A DNA stretch of 64,000 nt from Auraticoccus cholistanensis (GTDB lineage Bacteria; Actinomycetota; Actinomycetes; Propionibacteriales; Propionibacteriaceae). The DNA is taken from NCBI RefSeq assembly GCF_009742705.1, contig NZ_WPCU01000002.1, positions 50,568 through 114,567 of the forward strand. Reading direction: 5' to 3'. The notes under the pieces were generated by a model that was not told the DNA's origin, did not search any database, and saw only the letters and a list, made by a program, of their open reading frames with translations. Shown here piece by piece: positions 41,879-52,112 of the stretch. Position 1 is the first letter of the stretch; each line of letters starts with the position of its first letter. Position numbers and translations under genes: made by a program.

Positions 41879-42586
41879 GTGGCCGAGACGGGGGAGCGGG
41901 GCCTGCTGGCCCGGTTGGACGAGGAGTGGGCGGGGACGTCGGCGGTGCCGGTGCCGGCCGTGGCGGGGTGGGCGGCGGCCCTGCCCGAGCTGGCGGGCTG
42001 CACCACCCCCGGCGACGTGCTGGCGGCGGTGCGGCCGTCCCCGGACGCCGTGCTCGGGTTCCTGCTCGGGCGCGCCCAGTCCGAGGGGCCCGACGCCACG
42101 CTGGCCGGACGGGTGGTGGTGCAGGCGATGCTCGGCAAGATGGTGCTGCTGGCCCGCGCCGACCGGCGCAGCGGGCTCGGCGACTACCTGGCCCAGCTGT
42201 GGTGCCAGCTGCGCTCGTACCCGCTGACCCGCCGCCCGCGTAGCGTGGCGGCCAACCTGTGGATGGACACCCGCAAGGCGGTCCGTCGTGAGCAGGGGCT
42301 CGGGGTGGAGCCGCTGGCGGTCCCGGACACCCTGCTCGACGAGCTGTGGACCCTCAGCCAGCCACCGGCCGACGCGCTGAGCGTCCGGCGGGTCGTGGCC
42401 ACGGCCCGGCAGCTGGGGCTGGTCGACGACCTCACCGCCGGGGTGCTGGTCAGCGTCTACGCCGACGGGCTCAGCTCGGCCGAGGCCGGCGAGCGGCACC
42501 GGATGAGCACCGACGTGGTGCGCTGGCGCTGCTCACGGGCACGTCGGCGGCTGGCCCGTCATGCGGTCGTGCTGGCGGCCGCATGA
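41879..42586 (+). CDS. Hypothetical protein with C-terminal sigma-region-4-like helix-turn-helix
   Basis: 235 aa. C-terminal third LVDDLTAGVLVSVYADGLSSAEAGERHRMSTDVVRWRCSRARRRL resembles sigma-70 region 4 or a related HTH, with basic residues on the recognition helix. The N-terminal two-thirds (VLGFLLGRAQSEGPDATLAGRVVVQAML, ANLWMDTRKAVRREQ) resemble no region 2 I can identify. GTG 41879 follows AGGAG by 9 nt. Perhaps a regulator of the neighbouring secreted enzymes. The 206-bp gap before it shows no other gene. Confidence 0.65.
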   Translation: MAETGERGLLARLDEEWAGTSAVPVPAVAGWAAALPELAGCTTPGDVLAAVRPSPDAVLGFLLGRAQSEGPDATLAGRVVVQAMLGKMVLLARADRRSGLGDYLAQLWCQLRSYPLTRRPRSVAANLWMDTRKAVRREQGLGVEPLAVPDTLLDELWTLSQPPADALSVRRVVATARQLGLVDDLTAGVLVSVYADGLSSAEAGERHRMSTDVVRWRCSRARRRLARHAVVLAAA

Positions 42587-42591
42587 GCCGT

Positions 42592-42622
42592 CGGCCGGGC
42601 GGATCGGGGGATCGCCCGGCCG
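42592..42622. terminator. Bidirectional terminator between HTH protein and pectate lyase
   Basis: Stem CGGCCGGGC / GCCCGGCCG extended inward by GATC / GATC across a one-base bulge, between convergent stops. Confidence 0.65.
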
Positions 42623-42633
42623 GCGTGCGTCGC

Positions 42634-43974
42634 TCAGCGGTGGTGCCGCAGCCCCTCCGGCCCCGCGTGGGCCGCCACCAGGGCCGCCACCGCCTGCACC
42701 GGGTGGACGGTGCGCCTGGGCAGGTCGGCCGGTGCGGGGACCTCGGCGATGTCGGGGTCGGAGACGGCGTTGTGCGCGGCCAGCAGGTCCACCCGACGGC
42801 CGTTCACGACGTTGCCGTCCTCGCTCATCCGGGTGCCGTTGTAGCGCCCGACGACCGACCCGAGCGCGATGTCCGGGGGCAGCGAGAGGTAGTTGCGCTC
42901 GGCGACCAGGTGCGACTCCACCCCGACGCCCCAGGAGTAGACGTAGCCGGCGGAGCTGCCGGGGGTCTGCACGTAGTGGTTGTCGTAGACGTCGACCAGA
43001 CCGAACCGCACCCGGGGGACGCGCTGCCCGAGGTCGCGGAACTCGTTGTGGTGGATGGTGACGCGCAGCTTGCCGCGGTCGGTGGTGCGGGAGTCGCTGG
43101 AGCCGATCAGCATGGTCTTGTCGTGGTCGTGCAGCCGGTTCCACGAGACGGTGACCAGGTCCGAGGCGTTGGTGATGTCGAGCAGGCCGTCGTGCACCTG
43201 GTAGGGCCGGCCGAAGTACTCCGGCTGGGCGGAGTCGGGGTTGTCGCCGTCGCTGAGGTCGTTGTGGTCGAACCAGACGTTGGTCGCACCGGTCAGCGAG
43301 ACGGCGTCGTACTCGGAGTTCCAGTTCCCGGTGTCGCCGTCGGTGGGGTCCCACGACGGGAAGCAGTCGGCGGCGTCGGTGAGGGTCAGCCCGCGCACAA
43401 TCACGTTGGACACGCCGTCGAGGCGGAGCGACGCCCCGGTGATCGAGGAGCCCGGCAGGCCGAGCAGCGTCGTGTTGGAGCCGACCCGGATGGTGATGCG
43501 GGCGGCCTGCGCCTGCTGCGAGGCGCGGCGGGCGTCCTCCACCGGTCCCGACGGCTCCTCCTCACGGCCCCACACCTCCGGGTCGTAGGCGGCCAGGTAG
43601 CGCTCGAGGGTGTAGCCGTCGCGGGCGTAGTCGGCGCAGCTCAGCGGACGCCCCGAGGCGTCGGTGTTGGCGTCGACGGCGCCGTCGACGTAGACGATCT
43701 TGGGCTCGTTGCCCGCCACGGCCGCGGCCAGCTCGTCGCGGGTGCTCACGGTGACCACCGCCGACCGGTCGGCGGCCGCGCCGCCGGTGGTCCCCGCGCC
43801 GAGGGAGCCGAACCCGTCACCGGGTGGCAGAGTCTGCCGGGCGACCCGCTCCCGCACGCCCGGCCGGTCACGGGGGCCGGGCTCGGCGGAGGCGGTGGTG
43901 GTGCCGGCCGCCGCCAGGCCGCTGGCGACCAGGGTGGCGGCGGCCAGCACGGCCGTGAGCTTGCGGATGGTCAT
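42634..43974 (-). CDS. Secreted pectate lyase, polysaccharide lyase family 1
   Basis: 446 aa. Signal peptide KLTAVLAAATLVASGLAAAG, cut near TASA/EP. Right-handed beta-helix with the PL1 hallmarks: NVIVRGLTLTDAADCFPSWDP, AVSLTGATNVWFDHNDLSDGDN (calcium-binding Asp residues), and the catalytic Arg region GQRVPRVRFGLVDVYDNHYV. It cleaves polygalacturonate by beta-elimination. ATG 43974. Together with the rhamnosidase it points to growth on pectin. Convergent with the HTH protein. Confidence 0.92.
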   Translation of the reverse strand: MTIRKLTAVLAAATLVASGLAAAGTTTASAEPGPRDRPGVRERVARQTLPPGDGFGSLGAGTTGGAAADRSAVVTVSTRDELAAAVAGNEPKIVYVDGAVDANTDASGRPLSCADYARDGYTLERYLAAYDPEVWGREEEPSGPVEDARRASQQAQAARITIRVGSNTTLLGLPGSSITGASLRLDGVSNVIVRGLTLTDAADCFPSWDPTDGDTGNWNSEYDAVSLTGATNVWFDHNDLSDGDNPDSAQPEYFGRPYQVHDGLLDITNASDLVTVSWNRLHDHDKTMLIGSSDSRTTDRGKLRVTIHHNEFRDLGQRVPRVRFGLVDVYDNHYVQTPGSSAGYVYSWGVGVESHLVAERNYLSLPPDIALGSVVGRYNGTRMSEDGNVVNGRRVDLLAAHNAVSDPDIAEVPAPADLPRRTVHPVQAVAALVAAHAGPEGLRHHR

Positions 43975-44085
43975 CGTCGGTCCTCCTCGTCGAGGACCCC
44001 GTCGGTCGGGGGGTGGTCCGACGCTACGTCCGCCGCCCGCCCGCGGACAACCGCCCCGACCAGCATGCGGGAGCCCCCGACGGCC

Positions 44086-46616
44086 TCACTCGGCGGCCAG
44101 CGCGGTTACCGGGGAGGCCGCCGAGGCCCGCCGTCCCGGCAGGACGGAGGCCAGCGCGGCCGCTACCAGGGCGACGGCCAGCACCCCGAGGGTCTGCGGC
44201 CACGAGACGGCGAACTGCACCCCCTCCTGCTCCAGCACGACCATCAGCGCGCTGGCGCCGAGCCAGCCGAAGAAGCAGCCCGCCAGCACCCCGACGACGG
44301 CTCCGACCACGGCCAGCAGCAGGGCCTCGAGCAGCAGCATCGTGCGCAGCTGGGCCCGCTGCAGCCCGAGCGCCCGCAGCAGCGCCGACTCCCGCGTCCG
44401 CTCCACCACCGACAGGGCCAGCGTGTTGCCGACCCCGATCAGCGAGATCAGCACCGCGGCGGCGAGCAGGGCGGTGGCGATCAGCACCAGGGTGTCCAGC
44501 GCGGTCGTGTACCCCACCACCTCCCGCAGCGAGCCGGAGTCGACCAGCGTCCCGCCGGAGCCGTCGGTCAGCGAGGTGATGTCGGTGGAGACCCGCTGGA
44601 TGTCCGCGCGGGGGTCGACCCGAAGCCAGAGACCGGCGGTGTTGCCGGCGCCGGCCAGGGTGGCGAAGGCCTCCGGGCTGATCAGCGCGTTGCCGTGCGC
44701 GCCGTGGCTGAGCACCGTGGTGAAGGTGCCCGACCGCGACGACGTCACCTCTCCCTGCTCGTCGTACTCCTCCAGCGTCAGGGTCACCCGCTCCCCCGGC
44801 TCGACGCCCGGGCCGGGGGAGACGACGACCGTGGTGGCGTCCAGCCCCGGCAGCGGCTCGGGCAGGAAGGCCGCGGCCCGTTCCGGGTCCACCCCGTAGG
44901 CGAAGAGGTAGCGCTCCTCGCCGGCGAGGGTCAGCCGGGCCTGCGCCGCGGCGACCGGCAGGGCGTCGGTGACGCCCTCCACCGAGCTCAGCCGGCCGAC
45001 CAGGTCGGCGTCGAGGTCGTCGGCGTCCACGTCGGCGAGGGAGACGTCCACCGGGTAGCGCTCGCGGATGTCGCCGAGCAGCGTCTGCTGGGTGGTCGCG
45101 GCTCCCGTCTGCAGGGTGACGGTGAGCCCCACCGCCAGCATCAGCGCGACGCAGGTGGCCGCGGCCCGCTGCGGGTTGCGGACGAGGCTGGCCACCGACA
45201 TCCGGCCCACCGGACCGAGCAGCCGCGCCGGCTGACCGGCCAGCCGCAGCAGCGGTCGGACGTACAGCGGGGCCCCGCCGAGCACGCCCAGGGTCAGGCT
45301 GACCCCGGCGCCGATGGCCAGCAGCAGCGGCACCTCGGCCGGCAGCCCGGTGGAGGACGGGTCGAGACCGAGCGCGGCTCCCGCCAGCACCGCCCCGGCC
45401 ACCAGCAGCAGGCTGCAGACCACGGCCCGGACGATGCCGATCCGGCGGCTGGCGGCGGGGGTGGCCACCGGTCGCAGGGCCTCGAGCGGGGCGATGGAGG
45501 CCGCCCGCCCGACGGCGGCCAGCGACGCGAGCACGGTCACCACCACCCCGGCGGCGACCGCGCCGAGCGCGGAGCCGAGCGGGAGCCGCAGCCCGGAGCC
45601 CAGGGAGCCGGTCCACCAGGTCACGGCCAGCGTCAGCAGCACGCCGACGGCCAGCCCGGTCAGGGCACCGGCGGCGCCGATCAGCGCCGACTCCAGCACC
45701 AGGCCGCCGCGGAGCTGGCCGGTGCTGCCACCCACGGCCCGCAGCAGCGCGATCTGCCGCCGCCGCTGGACGACGAGGATGGCGAAGGTGTTGGCGACGA
45801 TCAGCGCCCCGACGAGCATGGCGATGGAGGCGAAGACCAGCAGCATCACGGTGAGCACGCTGGCGTCGCCGGCCAGGCTGTCCACCGCCGCGGCGGCGGC
45901 GGCCTCGGTGGTGCGGACCGCGCCCTCCTCGAGCTGGGCGCCCGGCAGGGCGCGCAGCGCCGTCTCCAGCGGTGCGACGAGGGTCTGCGGGTCGGTCCCC
46001 GGGTCGAGCAGCACCAGCCACTCCCACGCCGAGAGCTCGGAGCCGCCGGCGGTGAACCACGCCGGTACGGCGTACACCGTCGGGTAGCTGGTGCTCATCA
46101 GCCCGGCCGCAGGGGCGGTCACGCCGACCACCTGCACCGGCAGCAGGTCCCCGCCGTCGGCCGGCGCCATCTCGACCTGCGCACCCACCCCGACCTCGAG
46201 GGCCTCGGCCGTGCCGGCGTCCAGCACCACCTCCTGCGGCGTGGTGGGCCAGCGGCCCTCGCCGAGCTCGGCCGGCCGCAGCCGCGGGTGCTCGCTGACC
46301 GGGTGGACGCTGGCCTGGTTCCCGCGGTCCCCCGACCGCAGGCTCGTCCCACCGCTCCACAGCGGCTCGACCACGTCCACCCCCGGGACGGCGGCGAGCG
46401 CCGGTCCCACCTGGTCGGGGTCCTCGACGCCGGCCTGGACGACCAGGTCGGAGTCGGCGTACTCGCGCGCCAGGGCGTCCCCGGCGGCGCCGAACTCGGT
46501 CTGCACCACGCCGACGCTGGCGACCATGAAGGCGACGCTGATCGCCACGGCGACCACCACCGCCCCCAGCCGGCCCGGGTGCTGGCGCAGCTCGGCCAGG
46601 CTCAGCCGCAGGCTGA

Positions 46617-46620
<4 letters not shown>
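44086..46620 (-). CDS. ABC transporter permease (MacB/FtsX type), two FtsX domains
   Basis: 844-aa membrane protein with N-terminal helix LGAVVVAVAISVAFMVASVGVV, large outside domain (periplasmic core), a first FtsX helix bundle (VLTVMLLVFASIAMLVGALIVANTFAI), a second outside domain and a second bundle near the C-terminus (LDTLVLIATALLAAAVLISLIGVGNTLALSVVERTRES). True start is GTG 46620, overlapping the ATPase stop (GTGA); longer in-frame extension to 46827 would run inside the ATPase gene. Such permeases act in lipoprotein or peptide extrusion and in envelope stress resistance, driven by the coupled ATPase. Confidence 0.92.
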
Positions 46621-47414
<794 letters not shown>

Positions 47415-47617
47415 GGATGGGCTCCGTTCGAGTGGTCGTCCGTGCCGGGAAGTCGGCGGGCCCACGCTAGGGAGCGGGAGGACCTGCGCACATGAGCCTG
47501 TCGGCGCGGCTGCGCGCCCCCGAGGGGGACTGCGGGCCCACCGCGACCCCGGCCGGAGTGCGACCCCGGTGTGGTCCGGCGGCCCGCTAGCCTGCACCGG
47601 ACCCGAGAGGAGCCCCG

Positions 47618-48706
47618 TTGAGCGCAGGAGGACCCGTCCCCGGCCCGCCGCCGGCCGCTCCCGGCCGCGCACCCTCCGCCGGCCCGCCGCGGCCGGCCTG
47701 GGCCCGCAGCGCGCCGCAGGCCCCGCCCCGGCCCCCGACGGGCGGGCCGCCGCCCGCCCACCCGGGTCACCGGGGGACACCGGGCCGCCGGGTGGGCCGG
47801 GTGGTGGCCGTGGTGGTCCTGGCCTTGGTGCTCTTCTTCGCCGCCGGCACCGTCGTCTCGGTGTGGTGGCTGCGGGGCGGCAGCCGTCCCGCCGTGATGG
47901 AGGACTACTTCGCCGCCATCGCCCGCGCCGACTCGCAGACCGCGCTGGCCCTGCTCGCCTCACCTCCGGCGGACACCAGCCTGATGACCGACGAGGTGCT
48001 GCGCCGCTCCAACGAGCTCGGCGGCGTCCGCGTGGTGGAGATCGAGGGGCGGCCCAGCAACCTCATCAAGGTCGCCCTCGAGATCGGCGGGGAGCGCGAC
48101 GACGCCTGGTACCGGGTGGTCCGCACCGACGACGGATGGCGGATCGACTCCGCGGTCACCGAGGTCAGGCTCACGGAGCTGGCCGGGCTGGACCACACCG
48201 TCAACGGGGTGCGGCCGGCCGACGGCGGGACGCTGCAGCTGCTGCCCGGCGTGTACGAGCTGGGCGACCCGACCTACCTGTCGGTGCAGGCGGACCCGCT
48301 GCGCGTCCCGGGCGGGAGCTCGGCGTCGCTCAGTGCGTACTGGTCGGTGCGGCTGCAGCCCGACGACGACGGCGTCGAGGCCGCCCGCCAGGCCGTCGCC
48401 GCGGCCGTGGAGCAGTGCGTCGCCGACCTCGACCCGGACTGCGGGATGGACGTGGACCGGTTGATCTTCGAGTCCGACCCCACCGACGTCCGGCTCACCC
48501 TGACCAGCGACCCGGCCACGGACTGGACCGACGTCACCGCCTACGGCACCAGGGTCAGCGGACCGCTGGACGTGCAGCTGCGGCTCCGCTACCGCGCCGT
48601 CGACCACGACGGCGACCGCAAGTCCTTCGACGACGAGCTGCAGGGCGTCCTCTACCCCACCGTCGAGCTCACCGGCGGGAAGGCGGTCGTGCTGGCCCTG
48701 CGGTGA
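47618..48706 (+). CDS. Hypothetical Pro-rich membrane-anchored protein
   Basis: 362 aa. N-terminal cytoplasmic tail of about 60 residues is Pro/Ala/Gly rich (GPPPAAPGRAPSAGPPRPAW), followed by one membrane helix (VVAVVVLALVLFFAAGTVVSVWWL) and about 270 outside residues with a DUF4878-like opening (MEDYFAAIARADSQTALALL), suggestive of a NTF2-like or lipoprotein-sensor fold. TTG 47618 is preceded by GAGAGGAG, and TAGCCT (47588-47593) may be its -10. Function unknown; divergent from the ABC operon. Confidence 0.72.
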   Translation: MSAGGPVPGPPPAAPGRAPSAGPPRPAWARSAPQAPPRPPTGGPPPAHPGHRGTPGRRVGRVVAVVVLALVLFFAAGTVVSVWWLRGGSRPAVMEDYFAAIARADSQTALALLASPPADTSLMTDEVLRRSNELGGVRVVEIEGRPSNLIKVALEIGGERDDAWYRVVRTDDGWRIDSAVTEVRLTELAGLDHTVNGVRPADGGTLQLLPGVYELGDPTYLSVQADPLRVPGGSSASLSAYWSVRLQPDDDGVEAARQAVAAAVEQCVADLDPDCGMDVDRLIFESDPTDVRLTLTSDPATDWTDVTAYGTRVSGPLDVQLRLRYRAVDHDGDRKSFDDELQGVLYPTVELTGGKAVVLALR

Positions 48707-48760
48707 CCCTGCGAGGGGCGGGGACCCTGGCGAGGGGCGGGGACCCTGGCGAGGGGCCAC
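48705..48760 (+). repeat. Three 18-19-nt tandem repeats
   Basis: GACCCTGCGAGGGGCGGG and two copies of GACCCTGGCGAGGGGCGGG-type units (the last ending CCAC), starting within the stop of the previous gene and ending just before the operator-like site. Confidence 0.8.
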
Positions 48761-48781
48761 AGGTTGGGCCCGCGTGGTGCT

Positions 48782-48796
48782 ACGCAAGCGGATACG
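48782..48796. promoter_or_regulatory. LacI-type operator (copy 2)
   Basis: ACGCAAGCGGATACG, 13 of 15 identical to the site at 28599-28613, 43 bp before ATG 48840. Confidence 0.55.
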
Positions 48797-48839
48797 TCAG
48801 GCTGGTCCCCGCACCACGAACCCAGACCCAGGAGTGATG

Positions 48840-50825
48840 ATGTCCGTCCCCACCCTCGCCCTCGTCGGTCTCCGCGGCTACGGAGGCGTGCACCTGGGGG
48901 TGCTGCGCCGACGCCACGCCGCCGGCGAGCTGCGGCTGGTCGGGGCGGTCGACCCCGCGGGCCCGGTGCCCGAGCTGCCCGAGGGCGTGCCCTGCGTGGA
49001 CACGCTGCCGGAACTGCTGGCCACGGTGGTGCCCGACGTCACCGTGATCGCCTCCCCGATCCCCACCCACCTGCCGTTCGCCCGGTTGGCGCTCGAGGCC
49101 GGCAGCGACGTCTACCTGGAGAAGCCGCCGGTCGCCGGGCTCGACGAGTACGACGACCTGGTCGAGGTGGTGCGCCGCAGCGGACGCAGCCTGCAGGTCG
49201 GGTTCCAGAACCTCGGTTCCCCGGCCGTCCCGCGCGTGCAGGAGCTCGTCGCCGGTGGTGCCGTGGGCGAGGTCGAGCAGGTCTCCGGGCTGGGGCTGTG
49301 GAACCGGCGGCCCAGCTACTACGCCCGCGCGGCCTGGGCCGGCCGGCGCATGCTGGACGGCCGGCGCACCGCCGACGGGGTGGTGACCAACCCGCTCGCC
49401 CACGCCGCCAACACCGCCCTCCGGCTCGCCGGCATCCAGCGCCGCGACCAGATCGCCGGCGTGGACACCGAGCTCTACCGGGTGCACGACATCGACTGCG
49501 ACGACACCGCCTGGGTCCGCGTCCAGCCGGTCGAGGGTCCGCCGGTCTGCCTGGCCTTCACGCTGGCCGCCGGCGAGCAGCAGGAGCCCACCGTCAGCGT
49601 CCGCGGCACCACCGGCACGGTGAGCCTGGCCTACACGGCCGACCGGATCGAGGTGGCCCGCGGCCAGCAGGTCGAGCAGGAGCAGCACGGCCGCGAGGAC
49701 CTGGTCGTCGACCTGATCCGCCACCACCAGGACCCGGGCCACCCGCTGCTGTCCTCGCTGGCGGCCACCGAGGCGTTCATGGTGGTGCTCGAGGCGGTCC
49801 AGCGGGCGCCCGTCACCCCGGTCGACCCCGCCCACGTGGCGTGGTCGGACGAGGAGGACCCCAGCCCCCACCTGGCCGACGTGGAGGAGTGGTGCGCGCG
49901 CGCCCTGGCCCACGGTGGCGGGTTCGCGGCCGCGGGCGCGCCCTGGGCCAGCCCGGAGGCCGTCACCCGCTGGCGTCCGTCGCAGCCGCTGGCCGCGGTC
50001 GAGCTCGACGGCGCCGTGGTGGCCGTCGAAGGCGACGGCGGTGACGTGGCGGCCGAGAACGGTCCCCGCCCCTTCCTCCACCCCCTCCGCACCCGGCGCG
50101 GGGTGCGGGTCACCGACGACCACCCCTTCGACCACGTCTGGCACCACGGGCTGTCGGTGGCGCTGCAGCACGTGGCCGGCACCAACTTCTGGGGCGGGCG
50201 GACCTACCTGCCCGAGGGCGGCTACCAGTGGCGCGACGACCACGGCCGGATTGTCCACCGCGGCTTCACCGAGCGGACCGCCGACTCCTGGACCGAGGAG
50301 CTGGAGTGGATCGCCCGCTCCGGGGACCCGGTGCTGTCCGAGCGCCGCCGGCTGCGCTGGTGGTCCGCGGACCCCCGCGCCTGGGCCTTCGAGCTGGAGT
50401 TCACCCTCACCCCGTCCGGGACGGACGCCGTCGAGCTCGGCTCCCCCGGCTCCCACGGCCGCGAGGGCGGCGGCTACGGCGGGCTGACCTGGCGGCTGCC
50501 GCGGAGCACCGACGTCCACCTGCGCACCGCCGCCGCCACCGGCGAGGAGGCCGTGCACGGCTCGGTCGCCCCCTGGGTGGCCTGGTCCGGGACGGTCGAG
50601 GGCGGGGACGTCACCCTCGCCCTGGCCGGGGCCGACGAGACCACCGCGGCCGACCCGTGGTTCGTCCGCGTCCGGGACTACCCGGCGCTCGGGTCGTCGC
50701 TGGCCTGGTCCAGCCCGGCCGTCACCAGCCGGGAGCAGCCGCTGACCCGGCGCTTCACCGCCCTGGTGGCCGACGGCCGGCTCGACGACGACGAGGTGGT
50801 CGGCCTGCTCACCCCTCCGGCGTGA
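48840..50825 (+). CDS. Gfo/Idh/MocA dehydrogenase fused to a PmoA-like (DUF6807) domain
   Basis: 661-aa two-domain protein. Residues 1 to about 350 are a Gfo/Idh oxidoreductase: LALVGLRGYGGVHLGVL, VTVIASPIPTHLPFARLALE, EKPP at the catalytic Lys position (VYLEKPPVAG). From about residue 390 a DUF6807/PmoA-like beta domain follows (RRGVRVTDDHPFDHVWHHGLSVALQHVAGTNFWGG, then GGYQWRDDHG). PmoA-like here is a naming relic and does not imply methane oxidation. ATG 48840 (AGGAG, 5 nt). The operator-like site upstream links it to the LacI regulon. Probably acts on a glycoside or keto-sugar. Confidence 0.88.
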   Translation: MSVPTLALVGLRGYGGVHLGVLRRRHAAGELRLVGAVDPAGPVPELPEGVPCVDTLPELLATVVPDVTVIASPIPTHLPFARLALEAGSDVYLEKPPVAGLDEYDDLVEVVRRSGRSLQVGFQNLGSPAVPRVQELVAGGAVGEVEQVSGLGLWNRRPSYYARAAWAGRRMLDGRRTADGVVTNPLAHAANTALRLAGIQRRDQIAGVDTELYRVHDIDCDDTAWVRVQPVEGPPVCLAFTLAAGEQQEPTVSVRGTTGTVSLAYTADRIEVARGQQVEQEQHGREDLVVDLIRHHQDPGHPLLSSLAATEAFMVVLEAVQRAPVTPVDPAHVAWSDEEDPSPHLADVEEWCARALAHGGGFAAAGAPWASPEAVTRWRPSQPLAAVELDGAVVAVEGDGGDVAAENGPRPFLHPLRTRRGVRVTDDHPFDHVWHHGLSVALQHVAGTNFWGGRTYLPEGGYQWRDDHGRIVHRGFTERTADSWTEELEWIARSGDPVLSERRRLRWWSADPRAWAFELEFTLTPSGTDAVELGSPGSHGREGGGYGGLTWRLPRSTDVHLRTAAATGEEAVHGSVAPWVAWSGTVEGGDVTLALAGADETTAADPWFVRVRDYPALGSSLAWSSPAVTSREQPLTRRFTALVADGRLDDDEVVGLLTPPA

Positions 50826-52056
50826 CCCTCAGCAGCTGGTCGCCGCTGCCGTTGGAGGTGGTGACCAGCAGCGAGCCGTCCTGGGCCTGACGGACCGAGC
50901 GCAGCCGGCCGTACCCGGTCAGCTCCTCCGGCACGCGGGCCTCGCCGACCTCGCCGTCCTCGTCGACCGGCAGGAACACCATCTGCTGGGCCTTGAGGGT
51001 AGCCACGGCGAGCCCGCCGGCGTAGCGGCCCCACTCCGCACCCTCCACCACGGCCAGACCGGAGGTGGCCAGGGTCGGGTCGCCGGAGCTCCAGACGGCC
51101 TCCACCTGCTTCCCGTCCAGGTCCTGGTCGGTCATCGGCACCGACTCGTCGTAGCCCTCGCCGCCGCCCGGAGGCACCGGGTGCCAGCCGTAGTCGCCAC
51201 CGGCCGTGACGACGTTGACCTCGTCGTCGACGTCGGGGCCGTGCTCGGCCGAGAACAGCGTGTCGCCGCGGAGCGCCAGCCCTTGCACGTTGCGGTGGCC
51301 GTAGCTGTAGACCAGCCGCTGGTCCTCGTCCTCGGCGTCGGCGAAGGGGTTGTCCGGCAGCGGCTCACCGGTGCGGGCGTCGGCGCGCAGCACCTTGCCG
51401 TTGAGGCTGGTGAGGTCGCGCGGGTTGGTGCCCACGGCCGCGTCGCCGGTGCCGACCCACAGGGTCCGGTCGTCGACGACGATGCGGCAGCCGCCGTGGC
51501 GGCCGGTGGTGCTGCCGATGCCGGTGATCAGCGCCTCGCCCTCCTCGGCGCTGCGGCGGTCCTCGGCCAGCGTCCACTCCACCACCCGCACGTCGGTGGT
51601 GCTGCCGTCGGAGTATCCGCTGCAGGTGAGGAAGCGGTCGTCGTCGCGGGGGTCGACCGCGATCGACATCAGCCCCGTCTCGCCGCTGGACCAGACGTCC
51701 TCGGGGCCCTCGGCCACCACCCGGCGGTCGTCCCCGTCGACCAGCAGGATGCGGTGCCGGTCCTTCTCGGTGACCAGCAGCTCACCGCTGGCCAGCTGGT
51801 CGACGTCCCAGGGCAGCTCCAGGTCGTCGGCCAGCACCTCGACCTCCAGCCCGGGCCAGGTGTCGGGAGTCGGCTCGGGCGTGGGAGCAGGAGTGGGGGT
51901 GGGGGTGGCCCGGGGTGCGGGGGTCGGTGACCCGGCCGACGGGGCCGGCGCGGTGCTCGTGCCGGCGGGAGGCGCCGCCTCCGGAGCGGTGCCGGTGCAG
52001 GCCGCGGTCAGCAGCACCGCGGCGGCCACGGTCACGACCACGCAGCGACGTCCCAT
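50809..52056 (-). CDS. PQQ-dependent sugar dehydrogenase family lipoprotein
   Basis: 415 aa. Lipoprotein signal VVVTVAAAVLLTAAC with lipid-modified Cys20, then a Pro/Thr/Ala spacer (TPAPRATPTPTPAPTPEPTP) and a six-bladed beta-propeller: LELPWDVDQLASGELLVTEKDRHR, GLMSIAVDPRDDDRF, GRHGGCRIVVDDRTLWVGTGDAA, YSYGHRNVQGLAL, SAEHGPDVDDEVN and GWHPVPPGGG. The propeller matches sorbosone/glucose dehydrogenase-type proteins; whether this one binds PQQ is unknown. It overlaps the convergent fusion gene by 17 bp at the 3' end. Confidence 0.9.
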   Translation of the reverse strand: MGRRCVVVTVAAAVLLTAACTGTAPEAAPPAGTSTAPAPSAGSPTPAPRATPTPTPAPTPEPTPDTWPGLEVEVLADDLELPWDVDQLASGELLVTEKDRHRILLVDGDDRRVVAEGPEDVWSSGETGLMSIAVDPRDDDRFLTCSGYSDGSTTDVRVVEWTLAEDRRSAEEGEALITGIGSTTGRHGGCRIVVDDRTLWVGTGDAAVGTNPRDLTSLNGKVLRADARTGEPLPDNPFADAEDEDQRLVYSYGHRNVQGLALRGDTLFSAEHGPDVDDEVNVVTAGGDYGWHPVPPGGGEGYDESVPMTDQDLDGKQVEAVWSSGDPTLATSGLAVVEGAEWGRYAGGLAVATLKAQQMVFLPVDEDGEVGEARVPEELTGYGRLRSVRQAQDGSLLVTTSNGSGDQLLRVTPEG

Positions 52057-52100
52057 GGACCCACTCTGCCCTGCCCGGCCAACGGCACGCCGCGGGCGTC

Positions 52101-52106
52101 TACGGT
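52101..52106 (+). promoter_or_regulatory. -10 box (TACGGT) for leaderless flavoprotein gene
   Basis: TACGGT followed by 6 nt and GTG 52113. Confidence 0.5.
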
Positions 52107-52112
52107 GGCGTC

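Noticed and set aside
48840..50825. Methane monooxygenase subunit because of the PmoA label
   Set aside because: The PmoA-like name of this beta domain is historical; there are no membrane helices or copper ligands.
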